Source of the DNA: Cycas panzhihuaensis
Lineage: Eukaryota > Cycadophyta
DNA: 64,000 bases
Reading direction: 5' to 3'
NCBI GenBank assembly: GCA_023213395.1
Contig: CM041465.1
Span: 250,363,741-250,427,740 of the forward strand
The notes beneath the pieces are model-generated. The model saw only the letters and a program-made list of their open reading frames with translations, had not been told where the DNA came from and did not search any database. Position 1 is the first letter of the stretch, and every line of letters starts with the position of its first letter. Shown piece after piece: positions 38,540 to 50,500 of this stretch. A program made the translations under genes and the position numbers.

Positions 38540-39040
38540 AATACTTGAGAAAGTTCATTCTTCATTTCTCACAGTTGCAAGACACCTCTACATGGATTGA
38601 CAAAATCTAGTAGAAAGTTTACTTGGGGTTCCAAAGAGGAAGAAGCCTTTCTTCTTTAAAGAAGAAAATTTGTGAAGCAAGGTTTTGGCAATGCCAAATT
38701 TGCAAAGGCCTTTTGAAGTCGAAGTCGATGCGAGTGGAAATGCGATGGGAGTCGTCCTTATTCAAGATGGGAAGCCTATTGCGTACCATTGAAGTCTTCA
38801 CCCTCAAGTGAAGAACTACCCAACATATGATCGAGAAATGTTCGCACTTCATCAAGCATGCAAGCATTGGAGGTCATACTTGCTCGGAAAAGAGGTTGTA
38901 GTTCATACCGATCATAAGCCTCTTTAATTTTACAAACTCAAAGTAAATTACAAAGCAAGACACATGAAGTGGATGAGTTATTTACAACAATTCAATATTG
39001 TAATTAAGTATAAAAGGGATCTAATAACAAAATTGCGATA
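38540..39040 (+). pseudogene. G4 RNase H relic
   Basis: The frame gives FEVEVDASGNAMGVVLIQDG near 38711-38770, with catalytic Asp in DASG. It then gives YPTYDREMFALHQACKHWR and EVVVHTDHKPL (38818-38925), with Glu and Asp catalytic positions in place. Stops occur after AYH and after HKPL. Confidence 0.93.
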
Positions 39041-39108
39041 TGTTATCTAGACCACCTTGTTCCACTTCTTCTTCTACTTTTGTTTGTAGTTCTCTTATGA
39101 GTTTGTAG

Positions 39109-40374
39109 GTGGAACCAATGCATCATGAAGAGTACAAAGACTTGTACCATGAAGATGAAGCTTTGAAGGAAGAATTAGAGAACCTAGCGAAAGGAAGACC
39201 TTCCCAGCTTGCTTGGAAGGATGGTCTACTTTTCAAAGTGGAGCAGCTCTATGTTCCATCAAAAGGAGACAAGATCAAGTGGCTTAGAGAAGCCCATACT
39301 TCTAAAGTAGCTGGTCACTTTGGTATAGAAGACTTTAGCAAACTTGAGAAGATATGTTGTATGGCCAAAAATGCAAAATGATGTAAAAAAATATGTAAAA
39401 TGATGTGTAATGTGTAATACTTCTAAGCCTTCTTCTAGAAAATTAGGATTGTATACACCACTACCTATTCCCACTAGGCCTTGGGAAAGTATCTCCATTG
39501 ATTTTTAGGGGACTTCCCATGACTAGGAAGGGACATGATTATCATTTTGTTGTTGTAGATAGGTTTAGTAAAATGATATGTCTAATACCTTGTAAGAAGA
39601 CAATCACAGTGCAGGGAGCGGTGAGTTATTCTTCGAGCATGTATGGAAGAATTTTGGCTTGCCTTCTTCCATCATTTCAGATCAGGACACTCGATTCCTT
39701 TCATCATTTTGGAAGTCACTATGGGAGATGATGGATACCAAATTGAAGAGGAGTACAAATTTCCATCCTCAAACAGATGGACAAACCGAAGTAGTGAATG
39801 TAACTTTGGTACATCTATTGAGGATACAATTCAAGCATCCAAAGACTTGGGATGAATCATTGGCTTTTCTACAATTTGCTTTTAATAGAGCAATGCATGC
39901 ATCACACTCTAAAGCACCTTTTGAAGTTTGTTTGGGATACTTACCTCAAAGTCCATTTGACTTGGAGTTTTCCATGCAAGCTAAGGAAGGATCCGTCAAA
40001 GAGAAGGAGGAGCATGACAAGGCTTTAAGATACTTGGAGAAGATCCGAGAGCCCACAAAGAAGTACATGATCAACTTCTAAGGACTCAACAAAAGTACAA
40101 GGAAAGACATGATAAGCATAGGCAAGAGTGTACTTTCCAAGAAGGAGATTTAGTATGGTTATACTTGAGCAAGGAGAGGTTAAAAGGAGAAGGTAAGAAA
40201 CTCAAACCTATAAGGTATGGACCATTCAAGATTTTGAGAAAAGTAGGTGGCAATGCTTTCCAACTTGATCTTCCACCTTATATGCAAATATATTCAGTAG
40301 TAAATGCTGAATACTTAAAACTCTTTGAGCCCTCCATGCTAGATGAGGAACAGGACCAGTTCACTTTACCTTGA
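39109..40374 (+). pseudogene. G4 integrase relic
   Basis: The zinc-binding module is at 39280-39350 (HTSKVAGHFGIEDF). The catalytic core comes next: KGHDYHFVVVDRFSKMICLIPC (39520-39590, split here), then SIISDQDTRFLSSFWKSLWE (second Asp) and STNFHPQTDGQTEVVN (39660-39795). The third acidic residue in QTE is kept. After a stop at 40080 the C-terminal piece 40165-40374 reads LKPIRYGPFKILRKVGGNAFQLDLP, a GPY/F domain. Confidence 0.95.
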
Positions 40375-40583
40375 TTGATGATTTGTATTTGGAAAGTGAG
40401 GAGCCTCTCAAGGAAGATTGTATCTTGGAGAAAATCTACCAAAACAAGACATAAGACACATGAATCTTTTAGGATTGGAGTAGCAAGGCAATTGCCTAGT
40501 AAGGCCAAGTGGTTTAGTAGGCAACAAGGAGAACAACACTTCCCCATCTCCAATTCTAAGCCAAACAGAGTTGGCTATTTTCC
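40375..40583 (+). pseudogene. G4 C-terminal tail after GPY/F, chromodomain position
   Basis: Pieces in different frames read LIDDLYLESEEPLKEDCILE and then SFRIGVARQLPSKAKWFSRQ. This is where chromoviruses carry a chromodomain. The second piece has an aromatic-rich LPSKAKWFS block that could be a divergent chromodomain-like module, but the match is weak. Confidence 0.45.
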
Positions 40584-41652
40584 AAGGAAGGGGAGCCATG
40601 ATCCAGGAGGATCTACCATATGTTTACAGGATGCGGAAAATGCTAGGCATTGGCATAACTAAAAGAGATATGGCCAAATGGTATCAAAACTCTATGAAAT
40701 TTTGTTTAAAGGGATAAGACACATCTCACTAGATGTGTACAAAAGGTGGGGTTCAGAAAATATCATTTGATTAGAGTTCAATCCTTGTCTTTGCATAAAA
40801 ATTAATCCCACAGTTAGCAGAAAAAAATAGAAAATATATATTTTGATTATATGAATAGAAACATGGCAAAATGACATCAAAATGAGCTAAAATTTTGTGG
40901 AAGCGGAGGAAACATATGTTCCTATATGTGTACAAAATTTGAGCTAAATTGGAGTCCGTTAAGGTCAGTTACAAGCCGCAACTTTTATGAATTGTATGAA
41001 GGCCACTTGGACAGCAGAAAAATAGCAAATACATATTATTACTAAATAAATAAAAATGCAGTCAAATGACATCCAAATGAGCTAAAAATTTGAGGAATCT
41101 TATGGGACATACGTTCCTATACGTGTACCAAATTTGAGCCAAATTGGAGTACGTTAAGATCTGTTACAAACTACAACGTTTTAAGAATTGTATGAAGGCC
41201 ACTTGGACAACATGCATTCTGGTGGTTAGTGGTTATACTTACATGATTGCCACTTGTTAAACATGCAATTCAGGTTTCTTTCTATAAATTGAGCCCTTCT
41301 ACAGGTTGGAGAGGTGGTTCTTGGAGACTTGACTTGGGAAGCATCCTTGGAGAAGCATTTGGAGGGTTGGAATCCCCCTTATGGTATAATTGTAACATTT
41401 ACTCCTTGTAATTTTACCATTCTTTTGCTAGTTGATTTCTCCACCATTAAATGGAGATTTTCATGGTTTAATAAAAGTATTACTCATCATACTTTTGGAT
41501 CAATGTCAAGAATAATTGATTTGGTGTAGAATTTTCCTTTCATGGGCTCATTGTTGTTTTGATGTTATTGAGCTTTCTACACTAACTCCCAGGATCTCAA
41601 GGAGGAAAGGTTGATAATTGATTTCTTCACCAACTAAGCTCTTTTGGGATCA
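40584..41652 (+). repeat. G4 polypurine tract and 3' LTR
   Basis: AAGGAAGGGGAGCCA at 40584-40598 precedes TGATCCAGG at 40599. The LTR ends GGATCA at 41652 and is followed by the ACATG duplication. Confidence 0.95.
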
Positions 41653-41860
41653 ACATGTCATGGTTTTACCATTAGTGATAGTAACTTAGAATGCATTGAG
41701 GGCTTGGATAGGTAAACCTAGATTTTTTATTATCAATTTGTTAATGAAATCATATGTGTTTCCATTATTAATAAAGATTACAATTTTAGCTCCCTTGATT
41801 ATTTCTTGGAAACGTAGTATTTTTGGGGTGTGGACTTCTCCTATAATTTCCTATAAGGAT
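41653..41860 (-). pseudogene. G1 protease relic, N-terminal part
   Basis: The minus-strand frame reads IIKGAKIVIFINNGNTYDFINKLI, then KNLGLPIQALNAF. Relatives have LIDSGSTHNFI; here DSG is NNG, so the catalytic Asp is lost. G4 lies immediately downstream. Confidence 0.82.
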
Positions 41861-41919
41861 ATCTGGATATTTTCAATATTAATGTTAAGTGATTCTTCAA
41901 TCTTTCCCTCACCATAAGT

Positions 41920-43040
41920 ATTTAATAATTTTTTCTCCATTTCAACTAGAATGTCTACATCCTCATTGTTAATCATGAATACCTTCTTGGATGGACATTT
42001 ATGGTCTTAGTTCCATTTTCCCTCATATTTGAAATAAGTCCCTTTCTTAATATGCTCTACTTTTGAGAATTTATTCGCAATTGATCCCTCTTTATTTTAT
42101 TTAGTAATAAGTGCCTCCTCTTTTATTCTTTATCTATTCTAATTTGGTTGGAAAATTTGGCCCTAGTGGCAGGAAAGTTCAATTAGATAGGTAAATTTAT
42201 GTCTTCCTTCTTTATACTCAGCTTCCACATTCTAAGCATAGAATATAGTTTCACTTGAAGTGATTGATTTAATTATTTTTAGGTGCTATTTGATATTTCC
42301 TCTAAACCCTATGACATAATCTTAGATAAGTAATTCTTCTACAATTTTGTGGTTGACCAAACTATGTAATATTTGGAATTATTTGATGTAGGATTGAGCT
42401 AAACCAATTTGTTGTAAGTGCATCAGTTGGGTGAAGTAGTTAGTATTCCAAGTGTCTTCATATTGTTTTATAAGGTATTATTTTAGAAAGAACTAATTGT
42501 CATTTATTATTCCTCTATATAAATTTCTTCACCAATAGAACCACTTAAGTGCCTTTCCTTATAAGTGGAGGGATGCCACCAGAATTTGTTCCTTGCTTGA
42601 AAATGTATTTGTCTGGAAATAGGTTTCCATCTATATTATCCAACTATGAATGTCCCTTAATTTATTGGAAAATAAAAAATTGGTATCTCTGAGACCCTTG
42701 ATTGGTTCGAAGTACCATTTCTCTTGGTATTTCTCTTGGGATTTATTTCCTCCTTGATCTAATATTCCTGAATTATCTTTGAAGTATTGTTTCCTCTTTC
42801 AGGATCCCTTGGGTATTTCTTTGATCCTAGTTATAGTTTCTTCCATGCTGGCTATATCATTGGCTATATTGTCTACCCTTCTATTTATATCTTTGATGGT
42901 TATAGATGGTTGGTTCATCATTTTTCTAGTTGTAAATGTCTTCCCTAATCTTAGTTCATTATAAGGAAATAAAGGACAAAAAATGTTTTTAGCCTTTTTT
43001 TTTTTATTTGGTCACCCTGATAATGACTATCAAGCTTAAA
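41920..43040 (-). pseudogene. G1 gag relic
   Basis: The zinc-knuckle-like segment near 42000-42055 reads YFKYEGKWN, stop, DHKCP, in place of CF-CG-KW-P-HKC; two Cys have become Tyr. Upstream (42200-42900) lies the gag body with KGHY-WF-like and LYS--W-like remnants. The 61-codon plus-strand frame at 42779-42964 is antisense and not counted. Confidence 0.75.
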
Positions 43041-43065
43041 TTTCTCTGTATGATACCTTAATAAC

Positions 43066-43593
43066 AAGGATATGATACCACTTGTGGGAATCCCACAAGG
43101 ATTCACACCTTAATTGCTACTAAATCTTTATATAGTAGACTCACTTGAATTCTAATTTAAGTAATTTATCTAAAGAAAAGAAATTTATATAAAAACTATT
43201 ATTATATAACTCAAAAAATAAATTAAAATATCAAGTAAAATAATATATATAATTATCAAATACTTACATGATATGAAAGTTTGAATCTAGCTCTCTCTTT
43301 GAGGCAAGGTAACCTCCAAACTATCGTGCTTAAGGCTGATAATATAGTATATCCTAATTCTTAAAGGTACCCTAGAACAAGGCCAAATAGCCTTATAAAT
43401 AGGCAGGAAGAAAGGTACCAAGGACTTCAACTAAGAGAGAAAGAAGAATTCAAACAAAATAAAGAAAAGAGTTTAGACATAGCACTCTTGAAAGTCAACT
43501 AGAAAGAAATATAAATACTACTAGTTTAAAGTTGGTTACACTGAGACAACATACATAATAGAAGTTAGCTAGACTACAAAAGGGAATGATATA
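43066..43593 (-). repeat. G1 primer-binding site and 5' LTR (right)
   Basis: On the minus strand the LTR ends GGATTCCCACA at 43083, followed by AGTGGTATCATATCC (initiator-tRNA-Met type). The LTR is 511 bp, shorter than its partner mainly because the partner has a GT expansion. Confidence 0.9.
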
Positions 43594-43960
43594 ATTTAGT
43601 AATGTAGATCCTAGAATTAAGTTAACATACTATTATACTACCATGGCCTCCCCAATAATATATGGCATGCATCTATTAGGAGAACATCACACCATACCTC
43701 ATCACGATACATGTGCCCAATGGTAAGTTTCATTGAATATCTCTTATCCATTACCACCTCACTCCCTTTCTTCACTTATAAAACTTTGTAGGGAGTTAGA
43801 TGCATTTTGTAATGCAATCCTAATTTTTCTACCATCTCAGTAGAAACCATATTTTTACAACTTCCATTATCAATAACAACTTTATAAATATCACCTCCCA
43901 AGGTATATCTTGTCTAGAAGATATTGTTGTGCAACTATGAATCATCATTTTCTTTTGCTT
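43594..43960 (-). pseudogene. G0 protease relic
   Basis: On the minus strand at about 43700-43870: IDNGSCKNMVSTEMVEKLGL, HLTPYKVL, then WCDVLLIDACHILLGRPW (about 43640-43690). This is the chromovirus protease with DNG where DSG or DNGS are seen in relatives. The G1 insertion follows at 43593. Confidence 0.88.
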
Positions 43961-44079
43961 TTACTTTTATCTGTACTTGACCTTATTTTGGAGTGATCAA
44001 AGTTCTCCTCAACATTGAGTTATCCCTAATGTCTTCTATAAATTTTGTAGGTTATTCCTCTGCATAAGTTAACTTTACT

Positions 44080-45250
44080 CTTGAATGCTCCCCTTGATTT
44101 CTTGGTTAGTCATAATAATAAGGATATTCATATGCCTTATGGCCTTCTTCAATACATCTAAAGTAAATAATGGGTCTCTTTAGTATATTACTTCTTCTAC
44201 TAAAATCTCTATCCTTATAGGCTCCTTAAAAACCTTTATCTCTTGGCTAGTTTTAGAAACCCCTATACTCTTGTCTCCCTAATGTCACACCTTACCTCTC
44301 TACCCAATTAAATAATCCCCTATAAGAGTAGTTATAGGTATCCCTACCTCTAAATATGGTTAATGGACCCTTCCTTACCATAGGTGGTTTTTTAGTAGGG
44401 TTTCTATTTTATTTCTCCTTTGTCTTTAAGGAAAATTAGTAAGAATCTTATACGCTATTAATTTTAAGTATGCTAAGTTCATCTTGGATGGAAACTTTTA
44501 TGTCATTTACATACTTGGTAGCCATCTAATTTTTTATTTCTTCATACTCTACCTTAATAGATAACTTATAAAATTCATTAGTATAGTCTTCGACATTTAT
44601 CTCTCTCTGCCTTAAGTTCTAAATATTTTTAAACAAGGTTTGAGAGTAGTCCATTAGAAGGATTTTCTCCTTAAGCTTCATTATTATCTTACTCCAAGTT
44701 TGAATCTTATTCTTCTTATTTCTTACTATCTCCTTCTACAAGTGATCTTACCATATCAATGCATACCCTTTCAATTTGGTGCATGTAACTTTTGCATTCT
44801 TCTCCTCTATTATTTCCTTCTATTCAAAGAATTTCTCCATATTGTTTAACTAGTCAACTAAGTCTTTAGGCTTTAAGTTGCCTCTATACTTTGAGACATC
44901 AATCTTCACCCTAGTATTCTTTTATTCTAGTGATTTCAACATTCTCTCCTTATAAAATGATGGTTCTTTTAGTCCCTCTTCCTCAAGCTCCACTCTAGCA
45001 TCTAGTTCTACTTCTACATCATTGGCATATTATCTTGAACCTTGTCCATTCCTCATGAAGGTCTCCTATTGCCTCAACACCACCTCTGTAAGTTTATTTA
45101 CCCTCCTTTATAGCTCTTGCATATTCTTGTTCAATTATGCAGTCCCTCCTCTGGCCATCTTGTCTCTGAAGTTGTTTGATCTCCTCCTACAAATTCTTTC
45201 AATCTGCTTCCAGTAATTCTCAAATGGATTTTAAAGAAAATACAAAACTT
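44080..45250 (-). pseudogene. G0 gag relic
   Basis: The capsid core near 44640-44880 on the minus strand reads NMEKFFE, then KVTCTKLKGYALIW, stop, DHL, then NKKNKIQTWSKIIMKLKEKIL. It matches LKGHAL-WWD------R--K-KI-TW--M---LK--FLP. A zinc knuckle near 44135-44180 reads YFRCIEEGHKAYEY, where two of three Cys are Tyr (TGY to TAY). The A1 gag core is similar. Confidence 0.88.
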
Positions 45251-45303
45251 ACAAATAATTTACTATAAATATCTTCTTTTATTCCTTCTAGATTTGAACA
45301 TCT

Positions 45304-45898
45304 CTCTAATACTAAATGATGATCATTCCTTTAAAATACATGCATGCAAAGAAAACAAAGTATTTCAAAGTGAAAAATATAACCAAACTTTTCTAATCTA
45401 TTATAAATTTCTATCTTTCCATTCCAAAAACTAGTAAAACCAAAAATAGAGTTTTTTTACAATACTAAAAGTATCAAATTTGTGGTCTTTAGCCATTTAG
45501 AAATATAATTACCATCTCCTAAAATTAGGAAACTAACTTGGAGTACAAAAGAAAAAAAATAATAAATTTAAAAGTTTTTAGTTTTAGTAAATTTTAAAAA
45601 ATATACCAAATTGTACAAAAATTAACCCATGGGTAGTTAAACATATCACAAGCCCTACAAAACCACTAATAAAATAAAATTAATCCTTTATATAAGAAAT
45701 ATAATATCCTTGAAATCTTAATGGCCTTATAAAAAATTGAAAATAGTGTCATAAACAACAAAATGGATTACCACGATGTGCATTTTTTGAAAATCTACAT
45801 TTTTAAAAAAATGAGGCCAAAATAGACATATAGATTAAAAGTTGTAACCATGACAAGTTAGCCTTCTGAATTTAGAATTTGTAAATGTACTCACATTA
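45304..45898 (-). repeat. G0 primer-binding site and 5' LTR (right)
   Basis: The minus strand shows the LTR end GGAATGATCA (45320) followed by TCATTTAGTATTAGAGAG, an eroded initiator-tRNA-Met type site. The LTR aligns with 14731-15349. Its outer end near 45898 joins the A-type internal region. Confidence 0.82.
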
Positions 45899-46760
45899 AT
45901 ATCCTTCTTTCTTTATTTTTTCCCCTTAGGTTACCACACTATAACTACTCTTTAGTTCTTCTCCTTCTACTATAGTCACTCCTCCAACTTAACTTCCTAG
46001 GGTCTAACCTAGCTATCCATAGTCTAATACTTCTTCCTTCAAGCTCCTCACTATTTACATAATCTTTTGTAAATGGTCTTGTTGCTAATTCCTTTAACTT
46101 GGTGTTTTTCAATCTCACCTACCAATTATCTTTATAATTACTAGTCTATATGTACGTTACTTTACTAATATCCTTATATTTATATGCCTCATGTTCTTTG
46201 AGAAGTAGGTGAAACTTTGCCAACCTTCTCATTGTATTTTGTCATCTACATATAGTTATCTTATTGTATTATTCATCTTGCATTTCAAGTCAACTTTTCC
46301 ATGAAGCCTATCACATGTTAGACTTTAATAGGCTTTGTAGTTTATTTGCTTGCTACTTTATTTATCTTTTCATCATCCTTGCTTGTTACCTCTCATGAAT
46401 CCCACACTCATAAGTCTATCTAATTCTTACCACATATCCTTCATTCAATAGATATCATTATCATCAAAGCTCATTGTTCACTACTCCTTCAACTTCCCAT
46501 TGTTGTATACCTCTAATTAAATGACTCATATTTAATGTTTGCATCTCTATTTTGTTGCCATAATCTTTGTAAACTTTTAATCTTTATTGCTCTCTTCCAA
46601 GCATCCAATCACTTATGAATTCCTCTAGATATGGCCATGTGTCTATAATCCTATGACCACCACTGCATAGTGACTCACTACTCTTGTAACTTCCTTTTAC
46701 TTTTACATCGTTGATCGATGGCTCAAATCTAGTCTCATATCAACCATTCAAAAGTTGTTT

Positions 46761-47068
46761 TAATGATCCCTAATTCATTATTAGATTAGAAGTCAATTCT
46801 TATCACTAGGGAATTAATTTATTATTATTATTATTATGAAGTGGAAATCGATATTTTTATTATTATTATAAAATCAATTTTAAAAGAAGGGCCATTCTAA
46901 CACCTATAAATAGAGGGAGCCCTACCCTATCATGTATGCTTATTTCTATTTGCTATAATGGATTAATATCCCAAAATTTTGGCACTTCGATGCTTGAAAT
47001 TTTGGCTTTCCTATTTCAACTCTTTTGTTATTCTGGCTTTTGGTCCACTACAACTAGTATTAGATCTT
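46761..47068 (+). repeat. G2 5' LTR and primer-binding site
   Basis: The LTR holds a TATAAATAGA box-like sequence (about 46905). TAGTATTAGATCTTC (about 47055-47069) is an eroded initiator-tRNA-Met type site. Confidence 0.8.
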
Positions 47069-47589
47069 CATTTTTTACCTATCAAGTATCTACATTTTTT
47101 TGGAGTGTAAATAGATAAATTTAGAAAATATAATTATAGATTTAAGATGAATAACCTTGTTCTCTAAATTTTAATAGTTATACTATAGGCTTTGGAGTAA
47201 AATTATGAAATTTATGGGGAATTTAATTTTTAGCCTATTCTCCACCATTGCTTTTAGGGCCTAAAACCTACTACTGCGACTTTAGATGACCATAAGCTTC
47301 TAATTAACCTTAACTTTTTTTTAAATTTGTGCATATCAAAGCATACTTTTTATGAGAAGTGGATTTAGCTCAACTGGATATTAGAGTTAAAAGTTACTAG
47401 TATTTTAGCAATAAGTACTATTGTAGTACTCAAAACCCTTAATTTATAGCCTAGTTTTAAAAGGCTATAACTTTTGCTATGTGTATCAAAATTCAATTTT
47501 ATTTAAGTTGTTGGAACCCTAATTTAGAGTCTATCATTTGAGTTATCATTTAATACATTTTAGAGTTGATTTAATATAGTAATTATTAT

Positions 47590-48310
47590 TTAAAGTTGAT
47601 GTGAACTGATGGAGCTAGATATCCCTATTTTAACTAGAGGTTGTGGAGTGCAACCTATAGAATGGTTAGATATGATTGAAGAAAGCCTCAAAATCTCACC
47701 TAGAGTAATAAAAGGATGTTATTATCCAGTCATTAGCCATATTTGGATGGAAAACCTCATGAATGGGCCTTTAATAAGCTCTCTTTAACTAATTGGGAGT
47801 ATTTCTCATAATTTTTTCTTATAAGATTTGAAGAAAGAATTACAAAGTGGTGGTGTAAATACAGGAGTGATTTCATGACTGAAGACTTTACAAACTATAA
47901 GAATAAATATCAAGAGGAAGATAAAGATGAGGGAATCTTTACCAAACAAATAGGTCTAAAATATTTCAGAAAGGAAATGAAAGAAACATTTATTTAGGTG
48001 AAAAAATAATCTAGCAAGGAGCTTATTGAAGAATAACCTATTGAAGGACCTATTGATGATTAATGCAAAGAAAAGATAAGTGACACACATGAAGAACCAA
48101 TCAATTAGATCAAATTACACTTTAGTAAGGAACATACTAATGAGTAATGTAATGATGAAATAAGTGACACACATAAATTAGGAGAGGATATGCCTACTAA
48201 TGAGGAGCTCGAAAAAGAACCTAAAGTACAAGATATCTCTAGTAAGCTACTTGCTTTAAATTTTGATCATATCTTGAACTTATCTATTTCTTTTAGAATG
48301 TCCCTTATTC
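47590..48310 (+). pseudogene. G2 gag-like relic
   Basis: Starts near ELDIPILTRGCGVQPIEWLDMIEESLKISP (in pieces, about 47610-47700), a typical gag P-L-----E---WL-M-E--L start. It passes through WWCKYRSDFMTEDF near 47850, then an acidic tail with repeated ISDTH phrases (about 48076 and 48160). It ends LLALNFDHILNLSISFRMSLI near 48250-48310. Several stops interrupt it. No zinc knuckle or protease follows. Confidence 0.6.
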
Positions 48311-49312
48311 ATCTTGATCATTTAAATTCTGTAGCCTTAAAAAATCCCTCATCGTTTATACAATAAGATCTATAAACAAACTAAAACTTGAAGCCCTAAA
48401 TCCCCAACTCCTAGTATGTAAAATTCTTATCTTATTTGAGATACCTCTTCACGACTCATTCCCTATGAAATTTCTCTATCACAATCCCTATATTTCTCAT
48501 CTTCCACAATTATTTCAATATGTATTAATCCCTAGTGTTATCATTATATACCCCCTCTATAAAGCATTCATTTTTTTCCCTTTACATCCCCACTCTCCCT
48601 ACCACTAACCTTCTTACTACCCTATGCATTTCCCCCTTAGTCCTTTGCATTACTCTATAAATCACCTTTATATGCCATTATTTAAACCCTTTTCCCTTGA
48701 GGAATGCCCAATCCTTATTCCCTATTCATTCTCCTTAATCCCCTTAAGCTGTAATTTCACTCATAAATCTAAATTTACTTATCTTTCATTCTATATATCA
48801 TCAGCCTTGGTATTTATAAATTCCTTTTGTTTATCTCTTATCACTACCCTATTAACCCTATATTTTACTCATGGATCAAACACTAATCAAATTTACTTCA
48901 CTACTTTTACCTCTTAACTCCTTATCCTAAAAAAATCTTGTATCAAATTTTCTAATCTAATTTCCATAGTCTATATCTTTATCATTTATTCTCTCATTTT
49001 CCCTTTAAGGATAATTATAAGTATATACCATATGAAAATGAAAGGCAAGACCTCAAGTATGTTGAAGACTATATATATAATTCCTAGGATTGTTTAAATA
49101 CAAGATCTTATATAAAATCCATCTTGAAAAGGGCATTATCATGAATGAGATACATACAGGTTACTTCAAAATAATGACATAAAGATGAACCTAATGCTTA
49201 TGATATTTTGTCCTCATCAAGTATTGGATTAAAGACATATAGATAATATTGTATAAGAAAGTACATGCCTTATATCTACATTTTCAAATAATAATACTTT
49301 GAGGGTGAAGTA
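48311..49312 (+). other. G2 internal region without coding
   Basis: A pyrimidine-rich stretch (about 48370-49000) followed by AT-rich sequence up to the C3 insertion. The 97-codon frame at 48624-48917 has no conserved motif and looks like low-complexity chance. Confidence 0.5.
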
Positions 49313-49317
49313 TTTTC

Positions 49318-49537
49318 TGTTAAATTGATAATGGAATGATAGATGAGTCATGCATGAATGAGTATTATTGAGAGTACTAGTGAATAAATACATTTAGGAT
49401 TTGTAACTCCCCTTAAACTAACTTGTAACTGAAACATTACATCATGACACATATTCTTTGATTACATAACATATATACGTAGAACTTTATCTAAAGACCC
49501 TTAATAAAATGTTTCACCCCAATACCCTCTCTTAATG
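49318..49537 (-). repeat. C3 3' LTR (left) and polypurine tract
   Basis: LTR 49318-49524. CCCTCTCTTAATG at 49525-49537 is the polypurine tract read on the other strand; the LTR starts TATTGGGGTG on the minus strand. Confidence 0.92.
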
Positions 49538-50500
49538 TTTTATCCTTTTAACCCTATTTTGTCTCTAAGAATTTTAAATCTATCCTTTCTTAATGGCTTT
49601 ATTAATATATTAGCCACTTGATCACTTGTTGGGCAGTAAACAAGATCTATCTCTTTGTTTTAGACCTTTTCTTGAATAAAATGGTGGCGTACTTCAATGT
49701 GCTTGGTCCTAGCATGAAGTACTAGATTTTTGGTAAGTTTGATAGCACTCTAATTGTCACAATGGAGTATTATTAAGGTTCTTGTAGGTGATTCAGGAGT
49801 TGTCTTACCAATATTGCTTCAGCAATTATACTTACTGCTAATTTGTACTTTACCTTCATAGATGATAGCACTACAATTACTTAGTTTTTTCTACTCTAGG
49901 AGATTGGTGCTAAGCCTAGAAAGAAACAATGCCCATTGGTTGATTTCCTTTGTTCCTTATCACCTACCCAATCTGAATCATAAAAACCTGTCAGTTGATG
50001 AGATTTTTCTTTTAGAAATATCAATTTTAGTTCTATTGTTCCTTTTAGATATCTCAAAATCTTCTTTGAAATATTCCAATACTTTATTCTAAGCTCATGC
50101 ATATATCTTGATATCAGACGTATAACATATGAAATATCAAGTATGGTTGTTATAAGATAGATAAGATTATCAACGAGTTGTTTGTACAGAGTAGCATCAA
50201 CACAAGGTTCTTTCTCATTTGGAGCCAAGTTATAGTTTACTTCCATAGGAGTGGAACATGGATTATATTTGTCCATTTGGAACTTAATTAGCAGATATTT
50301 AATGCACTTGCTTTGACATAAGGGGATTGAACTACTTTGGTGATTAACTTGGATTCCTAAATAGTAGTTGAGAAGTCCTAGATTTGTCATCTCAAACTTG
50401 CTCTCTAGTTGACTCTTTATATTAGATATTGGTTCCTCATCATCACCAGTAAAGATCATGTCATCAACATATACCACTATTATAGTGATTGCACCATTGT
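49538..50500 (-). pseudogene. C3 reverse transcriptase end and RNase H
   Basis: A 193-codon open frame (49896-50477) begins at the catalytic box: MVYVDDMIFTGDD, with YVDD intact. It continues KSQLESKFEMTNLGLLNYYLG, then PCSTPMEVNYNL, the RNase H linker LRYLKGTIELKL, and GFYDSDWVGDKEQRKSTNGH. The rest (ALSTAEAEY-like and TKPL-like parts) lies left of 49896 with stops. This is among the best preserved copia coding pieces in the window. Confidence 0.95.

Larger units (their letters stand above)
34940..41652 (+). mobile_element. G4: young Ty3/gypsy retrotransposon with 1054-bp LTRs
   Basis: Two LTRs of equal length (34940-35993 and 40599-41652) differ at about two dozen positions by eye, far fewer than any other pair here. 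Each begins TGATCC and ends GGATCA (inverted ends). The target duplication ACATG is perfect (34935-34939 and 41653-41657). Gag, protease, RT, RNase H and integrase follow in gypsy order with a GPY/F-type integrase end. Frameshifts and stops are already present, so this copy is unlikely to be autonomous. Confidence 0.96.
23564..43593 (-). mobile_element. G1: Ty3/gypsy retrotransposon (Del/Tekay-like) split by C2 and G4
   Basis: LTRs at 23564-24103 and 43083-43593; primer-binding site at about 43066-43080 shows minus orientation. Gag and part of the protease are at 41653-43040, the rest of the protease, RT, RNase H and part of integrase at 32414-34939, and the integrase end at 24110-24796. G4 cut the protease and C2 cut the integrase. 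The target duplication is AATTT on the left and ATTTA on the right, so it is shifted or mutated. The style of the domains resembles the Del/Tekay group; that is a judgement from memory of family patterns. Confidence 0.88.

Noticed and set aside
36035-40662. Short overlapping frames such as 37360-37563 (-), 38619-38867 (-), 39259-39498 (-), 39643-39855 (+) and 40278-40553 (-)
   Set aside because: Shadows of G4 pol in other frames; they carry none of the expected residues.
48624-48917. 97-codon hydrophobic frame in G2
   Set aside because: Pyrimidine-rich sequence gives Leu, Ser, Phe and Pro codons by chance; no conserved motif.
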